Source of the DNA: Sphingobacterium faecium
GTDB taxonomy: Bacteria; Bacteroidota; Bacteroidia; Sphingobacteriales; Sphingobacteriaceae
Length of the DNA: 64,000 nt
Reading direction: 5' to 3'
Assembly: GCF_003054045.1 (NCBI RefSeq)
Contig: NZ_QBKH01000004.1
Location: 310,001-374,000, forward strand
A model generated the notes under the pieces. It was not told the origin of the DNA, did no database searches, and saw nothing but the letters and a program-made list of their open reading frames with translations. A program made the translations under genes and the position numbers. Shown here piece after piece: positions 10,349 to 20,150 of this stretch. Position 1 is the first letter of the stretch; each line of letters opens with the position of its first letter.

Positions 10349-10608
10349 ACGACAAAGGTAAGGTTATTTCTATAAAAATCTTATTTTTATAATGTCATAA
10401 AAAGCCGAACTGTCTGAATCATAAATTATTACTCTTGGTGATGATACTGCAATTTAGTTTAATCATCAGTAGCACATTTCGTTGTACCTGGGCATAGCTG
10501 TTCAGCAATATACCTTAACTTAATGAAAAACAAGTTTATAATTCTTCAAAAAAAGTCCTGATCCTATAAAAAATAGGCGATTCATTTAAAATGAATACAA
10601 ACTTTTCC

Positions 10609-10616
10609 TAGTTTTG
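10609..10616 (+). promoter_or_regulatory. Candidate Bacteroidota -7 box (TAGTTTTG)
   Basis: The octamer fits the TANNTTTG -7 consensus of primary-sigma promoters in Bacteroidota. It would place a transcript start near 10622, about 47 nt before the preferred acetyltransferase start at 10670. I saw no convincing -33 TTG partner. Confidence 0.4.
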
Positions 10617-10669
10617 AAAGTGAATCTAGCAATATGCATTTCATATCAAACAAAACACGAACGCTCCAA

Positions 10670-11155
10670 ATGGAAATAAAAAATTTAGAACAACGGCATT
10701 ATAGCGATGTTGCACGCATCTATCAACAAGCGATCGATGCAGGAAACATTACTTTAGCTACGAAGACAAGTCCTTGGGAATCGTGGGATAATGACCATTT
10801 AAAAAACATGCGATTTGTTGCTTTGGAAGACAACGCTGTTATAGGTTGGGTAGCTTTATCTCCTGTTTTACAACGAACGGGCTATCATGGAGTCACTGAA
10901 CTCAGCATCTACATTGATGAAAATCATCATGGAAAAGGAATCGGTAAGATTTTGATGCAACATATCATTGATAGTTCCGAGCAGGCAGGAATATGGACGA
11001 TCATGTCATTTATTTTTCCAGAAAATGATAAAAGTATAGCACTGCACAAGAAATTCGGTTTTAACCACTTGGGCACCCAACATAAATCGGCACAACTGAA
11101 AGGCGTCTGGATGGACAATTGTATTTTAGAACGTAGATCAACGATCATATTATAG
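10670..11155 (+). CDS. GNAT N-acetyltransferase (phosphinothricin acetyltransferase-like)
   Basis: The 161-residue acetyl-CoA-dependent N-acetyltransferase begins MEIKNLEQRHYSDVARIYQQAID, as in the phosphinothricin/methionine-sulfone acetyltransferase group. The acetyl-CoA pyrophosphate loop is HHGKGIGKILMQHII, and the later FNHLGTQHKSAQLKGVWMDNCILER matches the group's C-terminal substrate-side region. An in-frame ATG at 10634 would add 12 residues, but the family homology begins at 10670 and the candidate promoter leaves very little leader for the earlier ATG. The natural substrate may be an amino-acid analogue such as methionine sulfone; the sequence does not settle this. It shares a bidirectional terminator with miaE. 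Confidence 0.85.
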   Translation: MEIKNLEQRHYSDVARIYQQAIDAGNITLATKTSPWESWDNDHLKNMRFVALEDNAVIGWVALSPVLQRTGYHGVTELSIYIDENHHGKGIGKILMQHIIDSSEQAGIWTIMSFIFPENDKSIALHKKFGFNHLGTQHKSAQLKGVWMDNCILERRSTIIL

Positions 11156-11156
11156 T

Positions 11157-11193
11157 AAAAGCCCCATTCTCAAAATTGAAAAATGGGGCTTTT
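11157..11193. terminator. Bidirectional terminator between convergent genes
   Basis: A perfect 12-bp inverted repeat (AAAAGCCCCATT at 11157-11168, AATGGGGCTTTT at 11182-11193) has A/T tails on both sides. It lies between the convergent acetyltransferase and miaE genes and can end both transcripts. Confidence 0.85.
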
Positions 11194-11208
11194 ACGTTAT
11201 GGTTGTAC

Positions 11209-11790
11209 TTATCCGTGGATAGCTTCCTTGGTACCGTACGATTGAATCAGTTTGCCTTCAAAATCCAACCATTCTTTCCAACGTTTGTCCACATCTACAT
11301 CGGTAGAAAATTGACGCGCAAAATTTAGAAAAGTCGTATAGTGATTGGCTTCTGAAACCATTAGATCATGATAAAATTTAGCTAACTCTTCATCCTTTAT
11401 ATTTTGAGACAACACTCGAAAACGTTCGCAACTTCTAGCTTCAATCATAGCAGCAAATAGCAAACGATCGATAAACGCCATATTACGGGAACCATCTTTT
11501 TTATTGAATTTCATCAACTGACCGACATAATCATCTTTGCGTTCCTTACCCAGCGTATAACCCCTTGCTTTAATGATATCAATGACCATTTGGAAATGTT
11601 GCATTTCCTCAATAGCAATTGCCGTCAATTCGTGCACCAATTCTTCATGTTCCGAATTGTACATGATTAAAGAAATAGCATTTGAAGCAGCCTTCTGTTC
11701 ACACCAAGCGTGATCTGTCAGAATTTCTTCTAAATTTCCTTCCGCAATATTAGCCCATCTTGGATCCGTTAACAATTTCAATCCTAACAT
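11209..11790 (-). CDS. miaE: tRNA-(ms2io6A)-hydroxylase MiaE
   Basis: The 193-residue ferritin-like di-iron monooxygenase hydroxylates 2-methylthio-N6-isopentenyl-adenosine at position 37 of tRNAs. The iron-ligand helices are visible: EQKAASNAISLIMYN (helix 1), IEEMQHFQMV with the E-x2-H pair, EARSCERFRVL, and EANHYTTFLNFA with a second E-x2-H pair. The length fits the family, which in Bacteroidota is often annotated as MiaE-like. A weak purine-rich leader precedes the ATG at 11790. The gene is monocistronic and ends at a shared terminator. Confidence 0.9.
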   Translation of the reverse strand: MLGLKLLTDPRWANIAEGNLEEILTDHAWCEQKAASNAISLIMYNSEHEELVHELTAIAIEEMQHFQMVIDIIKARGYTLGKERKDDYVGQLMKFNKKDGSRNMAFIDRLLFAAMIEARSCERFRVLSQNIKDEELAKFYHDLMVSEANHYTTFLNFARQFSTDVDVDKRWKEWLDFEGKLIQSYGTKEAIHG

Positions 11791-11857
11791 TTTGTCCTCT
11801 CTTTAAAAAGACCAAAGTTAAGCATATCTGGGGGATATAAAAATGCTCCTTTACAGT

Positions 11858-12898
11858 TTACTCTCCCTTTTTGAGTGCAGCTCTTACTTTTGGAGCAATC
11901 TGAGTTCCAAAAACCTCAATTGCTTTCATCATTTGGAGGTGACTTGGTGCCCCAACATCCATATGCGCAGAAAAACGGGTCAAACCTAGGGATTCTTGAA
12001 TTTTCAAGATCTTATCTGTAGCATAATCTGCATCACCGATGATCAGGTGCCCATGTGATGAACGACCGAAATCATATTGTGTGCGTTGATATGGAGGCCA
12101 GCCACGATCACCACCGATGCGATTCATCTGTGCGGAATAAATTGGGTAATAGGCATCTGCTACCTGCTGTGAATCATCTCCAAAAAGAGCGTGCATATGT
12201 ACGCCTACCTGAAAATCTTCCATAGGATGACCATTGTCCGCATATGCCTGTTGATACATTTCTACCAAAGGTTTAAAGGCCTCGTAGGTACCACCAATTA
12301 TAGCGAACATGACCGGTAAGCCCAATTTACCTGCACGAATAACAGACGATGTTGTACCTCCTATAGCAACCCATATGGGCAACTTGGGTTGCACCGGACG
12401 TGGGTATATCTGTTGATTCACTAATGTTGGTCGAAATTTCCCTGTCCAGTTAATGGTTTCATGGCTATTCAATTTAATCAGTAAATCAAGTTTTTCTTCA
12501 AATAAAGCTCCATAATCATTCAAATTATAGCCAAATAGTGGAAATGACTCGATGAATGATCCTCTTCCGGCCATAATTTCAGCACGACCATTGGACAACA
12601 CATCTACTGTAGCAAAATCTTGATAGAGCTTAACTGGATCTGCCGAACTTAATACAGAAACAGCACTTCCCAATTTTATATTTTTAGTAACAGATGCGGC
12701 AGCAGCTAAGATGATTTCGGGAGCAGAAACAACATAATCAGGACGGTGATGTTCCCCCATTCCAAAAAAATCAAGCCCTACTTCATCCATCAGTTTTATT
12801 TGCTCAATAATTTGATGTAATTTCTCCTGTGAAGATTGTATTTGCCCAGTTTTGGGATCAATATGCAAATCGCCAAACATTCCTATTCCTAATTCCAT
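11858..12898 (-). CDS. LLM-class flavin-dependent oxidoreductase
   Basis: The 346-residue protein has a bacterial-luciferase-like TIM barrel that uses FMN or F420; in Bacteroidota FMN is expected. It begins MELGIGMFGDLHIDP. It contains the GLDFFGMGEHHRPDYVVSAP segment and the GSAVSVLSSADPVKLYQDFATVDVLSNGRAEIMAGRGSF stretch typical of the family. The closest recognisable subfamily is the luciferase-like oxidoreductase group often labelled Atu2307/SP_0267, whose substrate is unknown. The gene is alone, with 67 bp to the downstream miaE gene and a 400-bp empty region upstream. A specific reaction cannot be assigned. Confidence 0.87.
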   Translation of the reverse strand: MELGIGMFGDLHIDPKTGQIQSSQEKLHQIIEQIKLMDEVGLDFFGMGEHHRPDYVVSAPEIILAAAASVTKNIKLGSAVSVLSSADPVKLYQDFATVDVLSNGRAEIMAGRGSFIESFPLFGYNLNDYGALFEEKLDLLIKLNSHETINWTGKFRPTLVNQQIYPRPVQPKLPIWVAIGGTTSSVIRAGKLGLPVMFAIIGGTYEAFKPLVEMYQQAYADNGHPMEDFQVGVHMHALFGDDSQQVADAYYPIYSAQMNRIGGDRGWPPYQRTQYDFGRSSHGHLIIGDADYATDKILKIQESLGLTRFSAHMDVGAPSHLQMMKAIEVFGTQIAPKVRAALKKGE

Positions 12899-13298
12899 AT
12901 TATTCTATTTTTTAAGATTAAACAAACATATCAATTTTCCTTCTTTAAAAAATTGATCTACAACAAGAATTTAGATTTCTCTCTTTCCTTAGTGGCGTCT
13001 CATTCTGTATAACCATTAACCTAAGATCTCAGAACATCTACTATACAATCATCTAAATATATTCAAGAATAATATTATAACTAGGTTCACACAGTAAAAT
13101 GCCTTATCTCCCCTATACACTTTAGCGCTTATAACTAGTGATGAATCGAATTGAGGATTTTTTTTAAATCAAATCAATACGAGTGAGATTAAGTTTTCGC
13201 ATTTAAGACGCAAATACAATTCATGATCGTTACTTCTGCATAGAAATAACCCGATTATCTGGAAGCGGACACAGATGGTAAATAAATAACCTAAATAA
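12899..13298. other. Intergenic region, no gene seen
   Basis: This 400-bp stretch shows no plausible reading frame, strong hairpin or repeat. It should contain the promoter of the minus-strand oxidoreductase gene near its left end. Confidence 0.5.
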
Positions 13299-13997
13299 TT
13301 ATTTGAATGAAAAATGTTTCACCGTTGCCTTGACTACTTCTGCTGCATTTCCATTAAAATGATGGTTCCCTTTTAAGTAGATGGCTTGAAGATTGGCTAA
13401 ACGAATAGTTTTGATCGGGAAACTAAGTTCGTCTTCCCCTAATACAATTGCTGTTTTTACACCGATCATTTTATTGATCTCGGCAATCACATCCATGCTT
13501 CTCTTAATATTACTTCTGCCCAGTAAATCTGATACATGAATTTCCAAATCAGTAGATGTTGATGGCTCAATAAGCGCAATAGCCTGTAACCTTTTTTTCC
13601 AATCTGCTGTTAATTGGTTAACCAGAAAAGGGATAACATCTGCACCAAATGAATAACCAACAAAATAAACATGTTGATTTTTCCTGCCTACCAACAGTTG
13701 CTCAAGAATTTTTGTCAGTTCCTTAGCAATCTGATTGGGAGTTTTTTTATCCCAAAAGAAGGTTTTGGAATTTATAGCTCCTACTGTATAGCCTTCTTTT
13801 CCCAAAAGTTCACAATAGCTCGAAGAAAAACTATTAAAACCTCCATCTCCGCTGAGATAAAGTATGACTGAGCTATTGGCATTATTATTCCAAATCTTGA
13901 GGGAAGAATCTTTCGACTGCCCCATTACTGTCATCTTTATCAAAAATAACAGGATCAATAATCCTAATTTAGTACGTATCATCTGCATGCTATTCAT
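13299..13997 (-). CDS. VirJ/AcvB-type secreted alpha/beta hydrolase
   Basis: The 232-residue protein has an N-terminal hydrophobic export segment (about 9-27) and an alpha/beta-hydrolase fold. The opening VILYLSGDGGF matches the VirJ domain, the nucleophile is Ser116 in GYSFGAD, and a candidate catalytic His lies in KGNHHFNG near the end. In Agrobacterium the VirJ/AcvB domain hydrolyses lysyl-phosphatidylglycerol, and acvB lies beside the synthase gene. Here the start overlaps the end of the mprF-like gene by 8 bp, so the two are probably co-translated. The inferred job is removal of the amino acid from the lipid made by its partner, in the periplasm. A general serine esterase is the alternative. 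Confidence 0.8.
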   Translation of the reverse strand: MNSMQMIRTKLGLLILLFLIKMTVMGQSKDSSLKIWNNNANSSVILYLSGDGGFNSFSSSYCELLGKEGYTVGAINSKTFFWDKKTPNQIAKELTKILEQLLVGRKNQHVYFVGYSFGADVIPFLVNQLTADWKKRLQAIALIEPSTSTDLEIHVSDLLGRSNIKRSMDVIAEINKMIGVKTAIVLGEDELSFPIKTIRLANLQAIYLKGNHHFNGNAAEVVKATVKHFSFK

Positions 13998-16584
13998 TGT
14001 CGGGCTTCATTACTTTAGATAAAGCTTGCGGCAGTTGTAACAAGTCAAAATCATTGCCAAAAATTAAGTACTTGTTTTCCCAGATCGTCGCATACTTTTG
14101 TTTAAAATCTCTTAAACTCTGATAATGTTTAAAAGACCCCACTTTATCCGCTGCAAACTTCATGATCTGCTCTGCGGGATTATCAGGAGATTCAATGCCA
14201 CTCATGGGTACCATACCCAAATTGATATATTTACTCCCTTTTTTTCGAGCATAGGTGACCAATTCGACAATCATAGCATCCATACATCCCCCAGGTGCTG
14301 TTTCCACTTTCCTAATAAGGTCATACGTGCACTCCCCTTCGGTAAAATCAGGAATAATATTTAAAAATGAGACGACTTGTGCTTGATCGTCCTCTACCAC
14401 GATCACATCGTGTTCAGCAATTGCTACAGCATCAAACTGCCCTTGCGAAAAGATCAGCTCTTTCTTATCAAACACGTTCAACCACTCGTCAGACACTGCT
14501 TTTAATTCCGCAATAAACTGATCATCATGAGGCGCTAATACTAAACGAGTTTTATATCCTTTTTTTTCTAAACTATTCAAGGCATTGCGGAGTGACTTCC
14601 GACTTTTCCCTTCCAGAGAAAACAACGAAACATCCATCAACGCTTCCTGTCCAATAATTATTTTGCGTTTTCTAATCATATTAAAGTGGGATAGACTATT
14701 TTCATCAACTCGATAATAAACAGATTTTAATCCCAATGAAGCACAATAACGTTCAAATTCTGCAATTACGTCATCTTTATCGTCATACGCACAGACTGGT
14801 TCATCCAAAACAATTGCAAAAGCTTGACTAATGCGATAAGCAACAAAGCCATCGGTTATTTTAGAAAAATACAGCTGCTTATCTGCGGCAATTTTGAAAT
14901 AATCCATAGGAGAACCACCATACAACTTCAACAATCCCTTTGCCCTATCCAAAACACTTTGTTCATGATCTTCCTCCTTAATTATTCGAGGACATAAAAA
15001 CGTATAAATTAACAGCATCCAAGAAAAAAGTCCTAAAAAATGGGTGATATTCAAAAACTCTCGCCCAAAAGTGGTTCGTGGAATCAATTCATCATTAAAC
15101 AACAAAAAACTTTGCATCGTATAATAGATAGATTGCTGCCAAGTAAAATCAACACCAAAGTGTTTTTTTTCAATCACATAAAAACAGACGAAACCAAATA
15201 AACAGACACCGGCCAATGCAATGAAAAACGTTGCAAAACCAATTCGCATCCAGTTTTTATTAATCTTGATCCGGTATTGTTTTCGGCTCGAAATCAATAA
15301 AATAATAATGAACAAGGATACTAATGCCTCTTCATAATCTAGCGCTTTTCCAATATGGCCCAACAACGATAAAAAAGAAAAGATAAGAGCGATCCAATAT
15401 GCAGACCGATATCCCTTAATGAGGTATGCTGCACTTACCATAAGACCTAATCCTAAAACCAGAACCATCAACTTCGATGCATGCATCGCTTCGATGGGTA
15501 AGTAATACTTTTCCAGTCGCATGCGCTCCACCAAGGGTGGCGTAGCTACGGAGATTAGATTGATAATGCCCAAAAAGAAAATAGCGATGGCTGGTAAAAT
15601 ACGGGCTATAATCTGTCGCCCTCTCCAGATGAAGGAGATAACACCAAAAAGCAAAGGCAGCCAAAATTCAAACGAACGATAAATGATCGTAATACCCAAA
15701 CCTTCTTCTTTAGTATAACCGTATGAGGTCAGTATATAGAGCATCGTAAACTCGACAGCTCCCAGTCCCCTCAAAAATGGAGATACCATCATCAATACTA
15801 CAGTGATGGTATAAGCTACAGCAGCCGCTTCAAAGGATACATGAGTTTGAAGCGCATACATACTGATAAATGCATGAGCAATACCACATAGCTCAATAGC
15901 AATGGAGATCCCAATAGTCATCCATAAATAACCCTTATGGATATGAGCAGAAAACAGCTCATGCATAGTAACGATCAGTTTCGGAAATTTGATTTCCAAC
16001 CATCTGTATAAACCATTTTTGACTCTGATCGACCAAAAGAATATAAACGAAAAGCCCAGCAATAAGCCCAGTACAAGTAGGGAAATCCAAGCGTTATCAA
16101 AACTTTTATGATCAAAAATGGTATATAGAATAATGGGCACACCTATGATAAATACGGTCAGTAAACCCACATAACCATATATTGCTCCTGCTTGATGAAT
16201 TTTTGTTGCATTGAGCTGCTTCTTTCTCAATTGTGAGGTAGTATAAGCTAAAGAACTCACTCCTCCTGCGGGAAGAAAAACGCTCAAGAAATTTCTCTTT
16301 AAAAACAACTCAAGAGCATCCCAAAGATTCAATTTTAAACCAATTGACCGAAAACTATAGATATACATGACACCTTGTAGCAGGATATACATGATGGTAG
16401 TTGCAAATCCGACAAGCAGCCAATTGAAGTCTGCGGCAGCTAGCTGTGGACCGATCGATGCAATCTCTTTGCGTTCACTTCTGAAAAATACAAAAGCCAA
16501 CAATACGATAAAAATAGCCAACAACTCTTTCCAATACGTTTTGGGAGATAGTTTTTGGATTCCGCTTAGCAATGATTTCTTCAT
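13990..16584 (-). CDS. mprF: MprF-like bifunctional phosphatidylglycerol lysyltransferase/flippase
   Basis: The 864-residue protein has about fourteen membrane segments in its first 535 residues, the LPG-synthase transmembrane (flippase) domain. The cytoplasmic DUF2156 aminoacyltransferase domain follows at about 545-845 (SPMDYFKIAADKQLYFS, GKSRKSLRNALNSLEKKGYK, INLGMVPMSG). MprF transfers lysine or alanine from charged tRNA to phosphatidylglycerol and flips the product outward, which lowers the negative surface charge and gives resistance to cationic peptides. The length matches full-size MprF. The downstream VirJ-type hydrolase overlaps it by 8 bp. The amino acid used cannot be told from the sequence. 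A 337-bp gap to the divergent glycosyltransferase gene holds the promoter. Confidence 0.9.
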   Translation of the reverse strand: MKKSLLSGIQKLSPKTYWKELLAIFIVLLAFVFFRSERKEIASIGPQLAAADFNWLLVGFATTIMYILLQGVMYIYSFRSIGLKLNLWDALELFLKRNFLSVFLPAGGVSSLAYTTSQLRKKQLNATKIHQAGAIYGYVGLLTVFIIGVPIILYTIFDHKSFDNAWISLLVLGLLLGFSFIFFWSIRVKNGLYRWLEIKFPKLIVTMHELFSAHIHKGYLWMTIGISIAIELCGIAHAFISMYALQTHVSFEAAAVAYTITVVLMMVSPFLRGLGAVEFTMLYILTSYGYTKEEGLGITIIYRSFEFWLPLLFGVISFIWRGRQIIARILPAIAIFFLGIINLISVATPPLVERMRLEKYYLPIEAMHASKLMVLVLGLGLMVSAAYLIKGYRSAYWIALIFSFLSLLGHIGKALDYEEALVSLFIIILLISSRKQYRIKINKNWMRIGFATFFIALAGVCLFGFVCFYVIEKKHFGVDFTWQQSIYYTMQSFLLFNDELIPRTTFGREFLNITHFLGLFSWMLLIYTFLCPRIIKEEDHEQSVLDRAKGLLKLYGGSPMDYFKIAADKQLYFSKITDGFVAYRISQAFAIVLDEPVCAYDDKDDVIAEFERYCASLGLKSVYYRVDENSLSHFNMIRKRKIIIGQEALMDVSLFSLEGKSRKSLRNALNSLEKKGYKTRLVLAPHDDQFIAELKAVSDEWLNVFDKKELIFSQGQFDAVAIAEHDVIVVEDDQAQVVSFLNIIPDFTEGECTYDLIRKVETAPGGCMDAMIVELVTYARKKGSKYINLGMVPMSGIESPDNPAEQIMKFAADKVGSFKHYQSLRDFKQKYATIWENKYLIFGNDFDLLQLPQALSKVMKPDNE

Positions 16585-16921
16585 ATGTATACTGACAAAT
16601 TAGCTCCATTAAATATAAATAGTATTTACCCACATTAAATAAACAAATTGTAATCCTTGTTTTAAAACAAGATACATTTATTTGAATTGGGTACCTAATC
16701 ACCTGATATAAAATGATATGAACGGACATATGATCGATATTTCACTTTAAGCTATTTGATTTGCTTCCGCCTATTTTTGCGAATCGCTTTTGATCATTGG
16801 CAGGTAGTATTAGTTATTAGTATCCGCTATTTACCTCCATAGCAAATTCTGTCCATTTGAAAAACAAGCAGTTGAGAAAATAATGAATATGGTCTAAGGC
16901 TTTTTGCGTAAATTTCCATCG
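16585..16921. other. Divergent intergenic region
   Basis: The gap between the mprF-like gene and the divergent glycosyltransferase gene is AT-rich. I see no gene or strong inverted repeat in it. It should hold both promoters. Confidence 0.5.
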
Positions 16922-18160
16922 ATGGAAAAACAAGAAATACTTTTTATCGGTCTAGTGTGGCCAGAACCGAGCTCCTCTGCTGCAGGATTTCGTATCATAC
17001 AACTGTTAAAAAGCTTTCAAAATAATGATAACACGATCACCTTCGCTAGTGCTGCGTCTAGATCACCCTACAGTGCTGATTTAAAGGCAATGGGTATCCA
17101 TGAAGTTGAAATTAAACTCAATGATGCGAGTTTCAATGATTTTGTTCAAGAGCTCAATCCAAATATTGTTGTTTTCGATCGATTTATGACCGAGGAGCAG
17201 TACAGTTGGCGAGTCGCTCAGGAATGCCCTGATGCTGTACGCATATTGGATACGGAAGATTTGCACTTTTTAAGACATGCTCGCCAATCCAATACCAAAA
17301 GCGGAGAGCAATTTGATCAAGCCTTGCTCTATTCTGATATTGCCAAGCGCGAGATCGCTGCCATTCTACGTTCAGACATTTCCATCATTATTTCTGAACT
17401 TGAAATGCAGTTATTGACCAATCAATTTGCCATCAATCCATCGATCTTATATTACCTGCCTTTTTTGGAAGAGGAAATTAGTCCGACTTGTATTGACACT
17501 TGGAAAACCTACGAAGAGCGGGCAGATTTTATGTTTATCGGCAATTTTATTCATGAACCCAATTGGAACACCGTACAGTATTTAAAAACGCAGATATGGC
17601 CCCTGCTTAGAAAGCAACTTCCTAAAGTTAGCTTAAACATCTATGGTGCCTATCCGAGTCAAAAAGTATTGCAGCTCCATAATCCCAAGGAAAGATTTTT
17701 CGTACATGGAAGAGCAGAAGACGCCCAAGTTACGATGTCCCATCACCGCATCCTTTTAGCCCCTATTCAATTTGGCGCAGGTGTAAAAGGGAAATTTATA
17801 GATGCCATGCAAACCGGTACGCCATCTGTCACTACGAGCATTGGAGCCGAAGCCATGTGTGGTGATTTTCCATGGAATGGCTTTATAGCCAATGAACCCG
17901 AGTTATTTGTCGCAAAGGCAATTGAATTGTATACCAACAAATCGCTATGGTTAACGGCACAACAACATGGTATAGCAATCATCAATCAACGTTATGCCAG
18001 AAGCAAATTTGAAGATGATTTTTTAATGACCATTCGATTTATAAAAGCACAGCTTCAAGCACATCGTCAACAAAATTTCATCGGACAGCTGTTACTGCAT
18101 CATTCCGTATTAAGCACCAAATATCTATCCCTTTGGATTGAACAGAAAAACAAGAAATAA
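16922..18160 (+). CDS. Glycosyltransferase (GT4-like, GT-B fold)
   Basis: The 412-residue protein starts MEKQEILFIGLVWPEPSS, the usual N-terminal Rossmann strand of GT-B enzymes with the SSAAGFRI loop. The C-terminal half carries FMFIGNFIHEPNWNTVQYL, then the donor-site stretch ILLAPIQFGAGVKGKFIDAMQTGTPSVTTSIGAEAM, which matches the Glyco_trans_1 group of family 4. The ATG at 16922 fits the family; a TTG at 16904 would add six residues. It probably adds a sugar from an NDP-sugar to a cell-envelope glycan or protein, but donor and acceptor are not visible. It is a single gene, convergent with the MBL-fold hydrolase two bases away. Confidence 0.85.
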   Translation: MEKQEILFIGLVWPEPSSSAAGFRIIQLLKSFQNNDNTITFASAASRSPYSADLKAMGIHEVEIKLNDASFNDFVQELNPNIVVFDRFMTEEQYSWRVAQECPDAVRILDTEDLHFLRHARQSNTKSGEQFDQALLYSDIAKREIAAILRSDISIIISELEMQLLTNQFAINPSILYYLPFLEEEISPTCIDTWKTYEERADFMFIGNFIHEPNWNTVQYLKTQIWPLLRKQLPKVSLNIYGAYPSQKVLQLHNPKERFFVHGRAEDAQVTMSHHRILLAPIQFGAGVKGKFIDAMQTGTPSVTTSIGAEAMCGDFPWNGFIANEPELFVAKAIELYTNKSLWLTAQQHGIAIINQRYARSKFEDDFLMTIRFIKAQLQAHRQQNFIGQLLLHHSVLSTKYLSLWIEQKNKK

Positions 18161-18162
18161 TC

Positions 18163-19275
18163 TTATGGTAGATCTTCCCACCATTTAGCGTATTGCGTAT
18201 CCAGAGTTTTCAGATAGACAATTTCACCCATTTTAGGCGTTAATACAGGTATTCTTTCCTGCTCTGCATACTGACTGACCAGCTCCAAGGGTTCTTTCCA
18301 ATCGTGTAGCGCTAATGCAAATTTACTTGAATGCACAGGTAAAAAATGTTTTGCGCCCAAATCTTTGACTTCCTTCAAGAGTTCATCGGGCATCGTGTGA
18401 ATATAATGCCAAGCTTCATTATATTGACCATTTTCCAATATCGCTAAGTCAAATGGTCCGTATTTATCCCCAATTGTCTTAAAATGCCGACCATAACCAC
18501 TATCTCCACCCAAAAACAAATTATAAGCAGCCGTTTTCAATACAAAAGAGGTCCATAGCGTAGTATTGCGTTTAAATTTTCTTCCAGAGAAGTGTCGTGC
18601 TGGTGTAGAGACAATTTTAAATTCATCACCAAGACGAGTCTCCTCATACCAGTCCAACTCGGTTATTTTGCTTTCGGCATATCCCCATCGCTCAAAATGC
18701 GCTCCAACACCAAGCCCACAAATCACCTGCTCAGTCTGAGGCTCCAATTCCAAAATGGTCTCATAATCCAAATGATCGTAATGATCATGACTGATGAGCA
18801 AGAGGTCTATCGGGGGAAAATCATCTGCCTGATAAGTGTATGACATATGGAATGGCTTGTTACTACCTGGTACTGGCGAAGCATTATGTGAAAATACCGG
18901 ATCTACCAAAATAATCTTACCATCTATCTGCAACAAATAGGAAGAGTGTCCAAACCAGATCATCAGATCATCTGCGGGTAAGTTTTTAAGATCCTGCTTC
19001 ATGACCGGAAGCGGTATCTGAGGACTTCTAATCGCACGATCTTTAAACAAAAAATCATACATCACCCCCACGAAACTCTCCCCTTCTTTTAACGAAGGAG
19101 TATTTTCAAGATTTTGAAATTGTCCATCCCTAAAATTAGGCGATTTCTTTACACGCTCCAAACGAGCTCCACCGATGTGACCGCCAAAAAGAGGCCGCAT
19201 TAAATAAACATTACCCATTACAATTAGTATAATTACACTAGTAAGAACTATCTTTAAACCTTTACCGATCTTCAT
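18163..19275 (-). CDS. MBL-fold metal-dependent hydrolase (NAPE-PLD/UlaG-like)
   Basis: The 370-residue protein has an N-terminal membrane anchor or signal segment (residues about 8-26) and a metallo-beta-lactamase fold. Metal-binding motifs are WFGHSSYLLQIDGKIILVDPVF and LLISHDHYDHLDY (H-x-H-x-D-H), then ARHFSGR, LGGDSGYG and LPVHSSKF. The WFGHSS opening and the LDW and GR loops fit the group containing N-acylphosphatidylethanolamine phospholipase D and UlaG lactonase. A lipid phosphodiester is a reasonable guess at the substrate because of the membrane anchor, but it is only an inference. Its stop lies 2 bp from the convergent glycosyltransferase stop. Confidence 0.87.
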   Translation of the reverse strand: MKIGKGLKIVLTSVIILIVMGNVYLMRPLFGGHIGGARLERVKKSPNFRDGQFQNLENTPSLKEGESFVGVMYDFLFKDRAIRSPQIPLPVMKQDLKNLPADDLMIWFGHSSYLLQIDGKIILVDPVFSHNASPVPGSNKPFHMSYTYQADDFPPIDLLLISHDHYDHLDYETILELEPQTEQVICGLGVGAHFERWGYAESKITELDWYEETRLGDEFKIVSTPARHFSGRKFKRNTTLWTSFVLKTAAYNLFLGGDSGYGRHFKTIGDKYGPFDLAILENGQYNEAWHYIHTMPDELLKEVKDLGAKHFLPVHSSKFALALHDWKEPLELVSQYAEQERIPVLTPKMGEIVYLKTLDTQYAKWWEDLP

Positions 19276-19696
19276 TTAAACCAAACTTAGATAAATTTGT
19301 ATTATTTACGATTATAATTGCTTGATGCCACACAAATTCATTTGTTCGAAAAATCCTTACTTCGAACTCCTAACTGTAATCCAATTATAAATCTTTCTGT
19401 TACTATCAAGAATGATGATAGCACAGAAATATAAAATAGAGCAGCCAACAAGACTACACCTGATCCATATCTCCTATTCCTGTGACATTCTAGCACTTAT
19501 TTATGCTACTGGATCTATTCTGATTGCATTCAATTTTTGACTTACTATCTTCAAAAAACCCCACAGCATAGTAGACGTATTACCTTACTTTATACTTTAC
19601 ATTAAATCATGGGATTATTTTTTTACAAAAAGCTGACAGTTAAAAAGTGTTAATATGATGTAATATGTCATTCTTGATACTACTTTTACCGCCAAT
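19276..19696. other. Intergenic region, no gene seen
   Basis: This 420-bp AT-rich gap lies between divergent genes. No supported coding frame, repeat or hairpin was found. The promoter of the small membrane protein gene at 19697 should lie near its right end. Confidence 0.45.
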
Positions 19697-20092
19697 ATGA
19701 GAGCGATATATTTACTGGTCCTAATTTTCAATCTTCTCCTTGTAAAAGGGGATGGCCAGACATCGACTCCAAGTGATCAAAACACAAACTTAACTACAGC
19801 AAGCTCTTTTATCGGTCGATCAACCGAAACAAAAATTAAAGCAGCGCATGTACACAGTATCTTCAGTAAAGCGATCAATGAACGCACTTACGACCTGACT
19901 GAAGATGACGTTGAAGATGAAATTGTTTTCGAATCCCACTCGATTACGATCTTCAAAAATATTACTTTGCTTAGCTATGCACTAGCACTAATTTTTATTC
20001 TTAAAAATTTAGACAGTCGCATATCGATCTTTAGAAAGCAACCTTTTACTCTTACAGACAAATATATCGTACAGCGCGTGCTTCGCCTGTGA
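19697..20092 (+). CDS. Small membrane protein of unknown function
   Basis: The 131-residue protein has a signal peptide (MRAIYLLVLIFNLLLVKGDGQ), an acidic middle segment (YDLTEDDVEDEIVFES) and one C-terminal transmembrane helix (ITLLSYALALIFILKNL) followed by a basic cytoplasmic tail. I do not recognise the family. It lies 167 bp before the RND efflux operon on the same strand but has its own gap on both sides, so membership in that operon is doubtful. The coherent signal peptide and membrane topology support a real gene. Confidence 0.6.
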   Translation: MRAIYLLVLIFNLLLVKGDGQTSTPSDQNTNLTTASSFIGRSTETKIKAAHVHSIFSKAINERTYDLTEDDVEDEIVFESHSITIFKNITLLSYALALIFILKNLDSRISIFRKQPFTLTDKYIVQRVLRL

Positions 20093-20150
20093 ATCCCTTC
20101 TATCTTCAGTATTGAGATCAATCATAAAAATTAACAGCATCAGCGCGTTA

